Shown here: positions 32,545 to 36,296 of the stretch, in pieces
Numbering within the stretch: position 1 is the stretch's first letter
How the letters are laid out: each line of letters starts with the position of its first letter
Source: Hydrogenophaga sp.
Lineage (GTDB): Bacteria > Pseudomonadota > Gammaproteobacteria > Burkholderiales > Burkholderiaceae_C
Length of the DNA: 36,296 nucleotides
Reading direction: 5' to 3'
Assembly: GCA_020048405.1 (NCBI GenBank)
Contig: JAIFMP010000154.1
Location: forward strand, 1-36,296
Position numbers and translations under genes: made by a program
Notes under the pieces: generated by a model
What the model was told of the DNA's origin: nothing
Seen by the model: only the letters and a program-made list of their open reading frames with translations
Database searches by the model: none

Positions 32545-33816
32545 ATGTTTGCATCGACCGCCCCCTTGCCACCCTCCCCACGCCCCATTTGGTGGCAGTG
32601 GTTGCGCACGGCCAGTGGCAGCCGCCTGGTGGCCGCTGCGTTTGTGATGTTGCTGGTGCTGCAGGGCTTGCTGATCCGCGAGGGCTTGACCCACCTGCAG
32701 AGCATTGCCACCGATTTCGAATTTGTGGTGAAGGACATTGGCGAACGCGAACTGCGCACCCAGCAAATGCAAATGGCGGCACAAAACCGCATCGTGCTGT
32801 TGCTGCGAATGCTGGCGCAGCCCGACCCCCTGGAGCGGGAAGACGATGCACGCGCCTTCGAAACCGAGGGCCTGGCCTTTGGCAGCGCCCGAGATGCCTT
32901 GCGCGCCACCCAGCTCGACCCGGCTGGCCGACAGAGCCTGGAAGCAGTGCTGAATGGCGCTGTTGAACTCAGCCAGCACCAGCGTCAGGTGGTGCAGCAC
33001 CTGCTGATGGGCGAAGACCATCAGGCACGGGCCGACATGGACACACACCGTGTGTTTGCGCTGCAACGCGACCTGGTGGCCTCGTTGCAGCGCTTTGGCG
33101 ACAGCCAGCACGCCTTGACCGTGCAGGCCCAGCAACGCGCGCGGCATGCCCACGACCAGGCCCGCTCTGTGTTGTGGGGCATGGGTGCAGGCATTTTTCT
33201 GCTGGGGCTGGTGCTGGGCGTGGTGGTCACGCGGTCCATCTCTCGCGCCGAGCTGGTGCTGGCCCGCGACAAAGCGCGCGCCGATTTTGCTGCCGGGCAC
33301 GATGCTCTCACCGGTCTGCTCAACCGTCGGGGATTTGACGATGCACTGAGCCACTGGCGCCAAACGTCATCGGCCACCGCGCCCGTTCACACGCTGATGC
33401 TGATTGACCTGGACAAATTCAAACCCGTCAACGACCAGGCAGGGCATGCTGCGGGGGACGCGGTGCTCAAGCGCCTGGCCGACATTTTTCGCAACAGCAC
33501 CCGCCCCCAAGACTTGGTGGCCCGTTTGGGGGGCGATGAATTTGCCATCGTGCTGCACGGTATGCCGCTGAGCGCCGCCACTGACGTGGCGGAACGCGTG
33601 CGGCAAACCGTGCACGACTTCACCTTTGAGTGGCAAGGGCAGCACTTCCAATTGGGCACGTCGATTGGCATCGTGGCGTTTGACGCTGCTGCACCCCAAC
33701 AGGACTGGTCCGCCACCATGAAATTGGCCGACGAGGCCTGCTACGACGCCAAACACGCGGGGCGCAACCGGGTCTGCAGTGCATCAGCCCGCACCCCCGC
33801 CCACAACACCCAGTAA
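32545..33816 (+). CDS. Membrane-bound diguanylate cyclase (GGDEF)
   Basis: A 423-residue protein. Two membrane helices (about 28-48 and 212-235) flank a ~160-residue helical periplasmic domain of the four-helix-bundle type seen in chemoreceptors, a likely ligand sensor. The cytoplasmic GGDEF domain (about 250-410) is intact: 'HDALTGLLNRRGFDDAL', 'LIDLDKFKPVNDQAGHAAGD', and 'RLGGDEFAIVL' at about 327-337. An inhibitory site RPQD sits five residues before GGDEF, so product feedback is expected. It should make c-di-GMP from two GTP. It begins 7 bases after the dehydrogenase stop, so is probably co-transcribed, hinting that hydroxyacid oxidation and c-di-GMP control are linked. Confidence 0.93.
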   Translation: MFASTAPLPPSPRPIWWQWLRTASGSRLVAAAFVMLLVLQGLLIREGLTHLQSIATDFEFVVKDIGERELRTQQMQMAAQNRIVLLLRMLAQPDPLEREDDARAFETEGLAFGSARDALRATQLDPAGRQSLEAVLNGAVELSQHQRQVVQHLLMGEDHQARADMDTHRVFALQRDLVASLQRFGDSQHALTVQAQQRARHAHDQARSVLWGMGAGIFLLGLVLGVVVTRSISRAELVLARDKARADFAAGHDALTGLLNRRGFDDALSHWRQTSSATAPVHTLMLIDLDKFKPVNDQAGHAAGDAVLKRLADIFRNSTRPQDLVARLGGDEFAIVLHGMPLSAATDVAERVRQTVHDFTFEWQGQHFQLGTSIGIVAFDAAAPQQDWSATMKLADEACYDAKHAGRNRVCSASARTPAHNTQ

Positions 33817-33882
33817 ATTTATAGCTTTTTATGACTTTTACGCTTTTTGATATTGCGTAGACAGCTATTATTTTTGATCAAT
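33815..33882. repeat. A/T-rich intergenic repeat, comamonad type (degenerate copy 3)
   Basis: A sharply A/T-rich segment after the GGDEF stop, with ATAGCTTTTTATG near 33822, TTACGCTTTTTGATATTGCG and ACAGCTATTATTTTTGATCA at 33861-33880. The ATAGCT...AGCTAT wording gives imperfect dyad symmetry typical of small intergenic repeats in Comamonadaceae. The string ATTTTTGATCA is shared exactly with 18470-18480. It may serve as a transcription end between the convergent GGDEF and methyltransferase genes. Confidence 0.5.
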
Positions 33883-34642
33883 CTGGGTGAGGCTGATACA
33901 ACCACAGTGGGCGGCCATCGGGGCAGGTCCAGGTGAGGGTGGAGGCCACGTCGGGCACGGCGAATTCCAGGCTGGCCAGCCACGCGCCTGGGCGAAGTTC
34001 GGCCTGCGCCTTGGCCCAGGCACGCGGCATGGTTTCGGGCCGCTGGAACAGATACACCATGTCAAAGCGCGACCAGTCCTGTGCCCACATGTCACCTTGA
34101 CGCACATGCGCATGGCGCGCGCGCAGGGCACACAGCACCCGCAGGGGCCAGCTGTGCTCCAGCCCGTGCAGGTGCACCTCGGGGTAGGCGCGCTCCAAGG
34201 CCATCAGACCATCGCCAACGCCACAGCCGGCATCCAGCACATGGCCCGCCAGAGGCAGCGGCACCTGTTCAGCCAAGCCGTCCAACGCGGCACGGGGGGT
34301 GGGGAACAGGGGCGCGTCTTTCCAGGTGGTGGGGGGGTACAACGCCAAGACCAGCCCCAGCGGCACCAGCCAGCCCCAGGCAGGAAGGCCCAGCAGCACC
34401 GAGGTGCCTGCCCCCCCGGCCAGCAACCACCAAGACAACGGAAACCCCAGCGCCATGACAGCCCGGCGCACCGGTGTGCGCGCCCACACACTGCCCAGCA
34501 CCCCCAGCGCTGTGGCCAGCAACAAGGACGGGAACAGGGGCATGTGGAGCAACCGCACCAACACAAATACCGCCCACGCCAGCAACCACACCCACAAGGC
34601 GGGCAGGGGCCAAGACCAGGTAAAAGGGCTGAAGCGGCGCAT
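33878..34642 (-). CDS. Membrane-anchored class I SAM-dependent methyltransferase
   Basis: A 254-residue protein. The N-terminal ~110 residues contain about four hydrophobic helices ('ALWVWLLAWAVFVLVRLL', 'LFPSLLLATALGVLGSVW', 'LGFPLSWWLLAGGAGTSVLL', 'WGWLVPLGLVLALY'). The C-terminal half is a small methyltransferase with SAM motif I 'VLDAGCGVGDG' (about 132-142), an acidic residue in 'HLHGLEHSW' for the ribose, and 'FDMVYLFQRP' as motif IV. Substrate unknown; membrane anchoring suggests a lipid, quinone or membrane protein. ATG 34642 is chosen because the reading upstream (to 34966) is antisense of the lipoprotein gene and Pro/Ala/Gly low complexity. It diverges from that lipoprotein gene. 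Confidence 0.83.
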   Translation of the reverse strand: MRRFSPFTWSWPLPALWVWLLAWAVFVLVRLLHMPLFPSLLLATALGVLGSVWARTPVRRAVMALGFPLSWWLLAGGAGTSVLLGLPAWGWLVPLGLVLALYPPTTWKDAPLFPTPRAALDGLAEQVPLPLAGHVLDAGCGVGDGLMALERAYPEVHLHGLEHSWPLRVLCALRARHAHVRQGDMWAQDWSRFDMVYLFQRPETMPRAWAKAQAELRPGAWLASLEFAVPDVASTLTWTCPDGRPLWLYQPHPD

Positions 34643-34769
34643 GGCGTGCAGTTTAGTGGCACCAAATGGCGCTGCGTAAAGCTGGGAACTCAAGGCCAGC
34701 CCTGCGGTCAGCCCGTTGCACAATAGCCGCATACACCCAACACCCGCACATTTGTCGCTGGAGAGCCCG

Positions 34770-36068
34770 ATGAACACGCCCCCCCAGACACACCCACACC
34801 TGGCACGCGCCGCTGCCTTGTTCGGTGCCACATTCGCGCTGGCCTCGTTGGCGGCCTGTGGTGGAGGCGGCGGTGGCACCGCCACCGCCACACCCGCGCC
34901 GACCCCTGTGGCTGCACCTGCGCCGGCACCCACGCCAACGCCCGCACCCGCACCTGTGGCGAACACCCCTGTGTCGTCCTACCCGCTGAACGAACGCGCA
35001 GGTGTCTTGGTTCAAAAATGGGGCAAATCAAAACGGCTGCTGGTGGGACTGGGGGGAAACCTGCCGGTGTCGTCGGTGCAAAACCAGGCCCTCACACCCG
35101 ACATCTACGAGCACTACCTGGTGGGCTTGGGCAACTACACCTATTCATGGGACCAGTGGAACAGCCCCAGGGGCGCTTACGTGGGCATTCATGCAACACG
35201 GGCAGACCAATTAGGTGCCATCCCCATGTTTACGCTCTACCAAATGGCCAGCTGGGGCGACGGCAACCTGTATGGGCTGTCAGACAAGGTGTTCATGACC
35301 AACTACTGGGACAACGTGCGACTCATGTTCCAGCAAATCAAGGCGTATGGTAAAACCACGCTGGTCAACTTCGAACCCGACTTCTGGGGCTACGTGCAAC
35401 AACACTACGCAGAAAGGTACGGAGCAAGTAGCCCAACAGCGCAACTGGCCTACGTACAAGCCGTCAACCCCGACTGCGCCAACCAGCCCGACACCGTGGC
35501 CGGCATGGGCCAATGCCTAGTGCAAATGGCGCGGGCCCTCGCCCCCAACGCCTACGTGGGCTTCCCCCCCTCGATGTTCGGCGACCTCGTCACCAGCGAA
35601 GAGATCACCTTCATGAAGGCCGTGGGGGCAGACAAAGCCGACTTCGTGGTGATGCAAACCTTGGACCGCGATGCGGGCTGCTTCGAAGCCGCTTACACAG
35701 GCGAGGGTGCCCTGTGCACCCGCCCCAACACCGTGCCTTATTGGTGGGACGCCACCAACCAGACCACGCCCAGCTTTGCCTCGCACTTCGGACTGGCCCG
35801 TAAGTACCACGAGGGGCTGGGCCTGCCCATGGTGTGGTGGCAAACCCCGCTGGGAGTGTCCTCAACCGCGCCGGGCGGCACACGGGGTGCATTTCGAGAC
35901 AATCGGACGGAATACTTTTTGACAAAACCCCAAGAGCTGGTGGCTGCCGGGGCGGCGGCAGTGGTGTTCAGCGAGGGTCATGTCACCCAAACCACCATCG
36001 ACTCCGATGACGGTCAGTTCAAACGCCTGTCCACCCGGTATTTCGCTGCACCGGCCGCATTGCCATGA
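34770..36068 (+). CDS. Proline-rich lipoprotein of unknown function
   Basis: A 432-residue exported protein. The signal peptide ends in a lipobox LAAC (Cys30) followed by a glycine run; residues about 38-66 are an Ala-Pro-Thr linker that would hold the domain off the membrane. The ~360-residue globular part has 'KRLLVGLGGNLP', 'GNYTYSWDQWNSPRG', 'TLVNFEPDFWGYVQQ', 'YWWDATNQTTPSF' and 'LPMVWWQTPLGVSS': an acid in NFEPD and many Trp/Tyr residues resemble a TIM-barrel glycoside hydrolase, but I cannot name a family. A GGAG site lies about 7 bases before ATG 34770. The linker start (34869-34889) can form a 9-bp GC hairpin. Some acidic or aromatic residues may be catalytic; this is inference only. 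Confidence 0.78.
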   Translation: MNTPPQTHPHLARAAALFGATFALASLAACGGGGGGTATATPAPTPVAAPAPAPTPTPAPAPVANTPVSSYPLNERAGVLVQKWGKSKRLLVGLGGNLPVSSVQNQALTPDIYEHYLVGLGNYTYSWDQWNSPRGAYVGIHATRADQLGAIPMFTLYQMASWGDGNLYGLSDKVFMTNYWDNVRLMFQQIKAYGKTTLVNFEPDFWGYVQQHYAERYGASSPTAQLAYVQAVNPDCANQPDTVAGMGQCLVQMARALAPNAYVGFPPSMFGDLVTSEEITFMKAVGADKADFVVMQTLDRDAGCFEAAYTGEGALCTRPNTVPYWWDATNQTTPSFASHFGLARKYHEGLGLPMVWWQTPLGVSSTAPGGTRGAFRDNRTEYFLTKPQELVAAGAAAVVFSEGHVTQTTIDSDDGQFKRLSTRYFAAPAALP

Positions 36069-36089
36069 AAAAAGCGTGCCATGGCACGC
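36068..36089 (-). terminator. Intrinsic terminator of parB
   Basis: A perfect 16-base palindrome, GCGTGCCATGGCACGC (36074-36089), has six A on its left (36068-36073), so on the minus strand the stem is followed by a U-run. It lies 22 bases after the parB stop. On the plus strand there is no T-run, so it serves the lipoprotein gene less well. Confidence 0.75.
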
Positions 36090-36111
36090 CTTCATCATGT
36101 GATTCGTGCGA

Positions 36112-36296
36112 TCAGGCCCCACGCAAGCGATCAATCAGCCCGTTGAGCTCTTCAAGCGAGCCAAAACCTATGGCCAGTTCGCCCACATCTTCCAGCTTGC
36201 CGTGGCGCCTGATGCGCTTTTTCACTCGCACTTCCACGCTGGCCATGAGCAGGTCAGCCAGTTCGTCTTCAACACGCTTGATGTCGCGTGACTTTT
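36112..36296 (-). CDS. parB: Chromosome-partitioning protein ParB, C-terminal end (5' part outside window)
   Basis: Partial: 60 codons of the minus strand, stop at 36114-36112. The sequence 'SRDIKRVEDELADLLMASVE', then 'KLEDVGELAIGFGSLEELNG' and 'LIDRLRGA' is the C-terminal dimerisation domain of ParB/Spo0J, which binds parS sites near the origin and forms the partition complex with ParA. Only the end is present, so the DNA-binding and CTPase parts cannot be judged. In most bacteria parAB lies close to the replication origin, which suggests this window is origin-proximal. Confidence 0.9.
   Translation of the reverse strand, partial: KSRDIKRVEDELADLLMASVEVRVKKRIRRHGKLEDVGELAIGFGSLEELNGLIDRLRGA

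Noticed and set aside
34869-34889. GC-rich hairpin GGCGGTGGC/GCCACCGCC as a regulatory element
   Set aside because: It lies inside the lipoprotein's Gly-Thr-Ala coding stretch and is expected from repeated Gly and Ala/Thr codons; kept only as a note.
1-36296. CRISPR arrays, prophage, insertion sequences, tRNA or rRNA genes
   Set aside because: No regularly spaced repeats, transposase or integrase motifs, target-site duplications or tRNA-like folds were recognised on reading both strands.

Overview
The window is a high-GC chromosomal segment whose gene set and codon use point to a betaproteobacterium of the order Burkholderiales, most likely family Comamonadaceae (Hydrogenophaga, Rhodoferax or Acidovorax-like). 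This rests on recognised protein families (GTP-type PEP carboxykinase, ACT-domain threonine ammonia-lyase, ArgP-like LysR, FIST/histidine-kinase pair) and on A/T-rich intergenic repeats of a type common in comamonads. No species assignment is possible from sequence alone. No phage, transposase, integrase, CRISPR array, rRNA or tRNA was seen. The right edge cuts the 3' end of parB, so the chromosome-partitioning locus lies just beyond the window.

Layout. 1-4084: the 3' part of recQ (+) meets, tail to tail, a hybrid histidine kinase (-) translationally coupled to an upstream FIST sensor. 4188-7825: threonine ammonia-lyase, a 47-residue membrane peptide and pckG, all + strand, with two clear intrinsic terminators. 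8119-11056: a small membrane protein diverging from a universal stress protein that is followed by an HD-GYP c-di-GMP phosphodiesterase; a TetR regulator converges on them. 11199-16507: a lone periplasmic binding protein coupled to a Tat-exported PhoD phosphatase, then an ArgP-like LysR regulator diverging from D-amino-acid dehydrogenase across a nested dyad. 16580-20001: a UshA-like lipoprotein nucleotidase, a flavin-reductase-domain protein and an EamA permease. 20024-28378: an HDOD protein, a GGDEF-EAL protein, remains of a GMC oxidoreductase, and a histidine kinase-receiver-HD-GYP fusion followed by a LuxR-type response regulator. 28443-31026: a receiver-receiver-kinase, cobalamin adenosyltransferase and a small secreted protein, probably one operon. 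31110-36068: FAD-dependent D-2-hydroxyacid dehydrogenase, a membrane GGDEF protein, a membrane-anchored methyltransferase and a proline-rich lipoprotein; then parB.

Two themes stand out. First, signalling density: three histidine kinases, several receivers, two GGDEF proteins (one also EAL), two HD-GYP proteins and an HDOD protein lie within 36 kb, so the region is rich in c-di-GMP and phosphorelay control. Second, damage: three otherwise well-preserved genes (UshA-like nucleotidase, EamA permease, GGDEF-EAL) each carry one internal frameshift best explained by loss of about 20 bases; recQ and the convergent kinase have both lost their stop codons at their junction; and a GMC oxidoreductase is reduced to frame-shifted scraps. 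Either this genome suffers frequent short deletions or the assembly drops short segments. I could not run alignments; family assignments come from motifs and overall sequence character.
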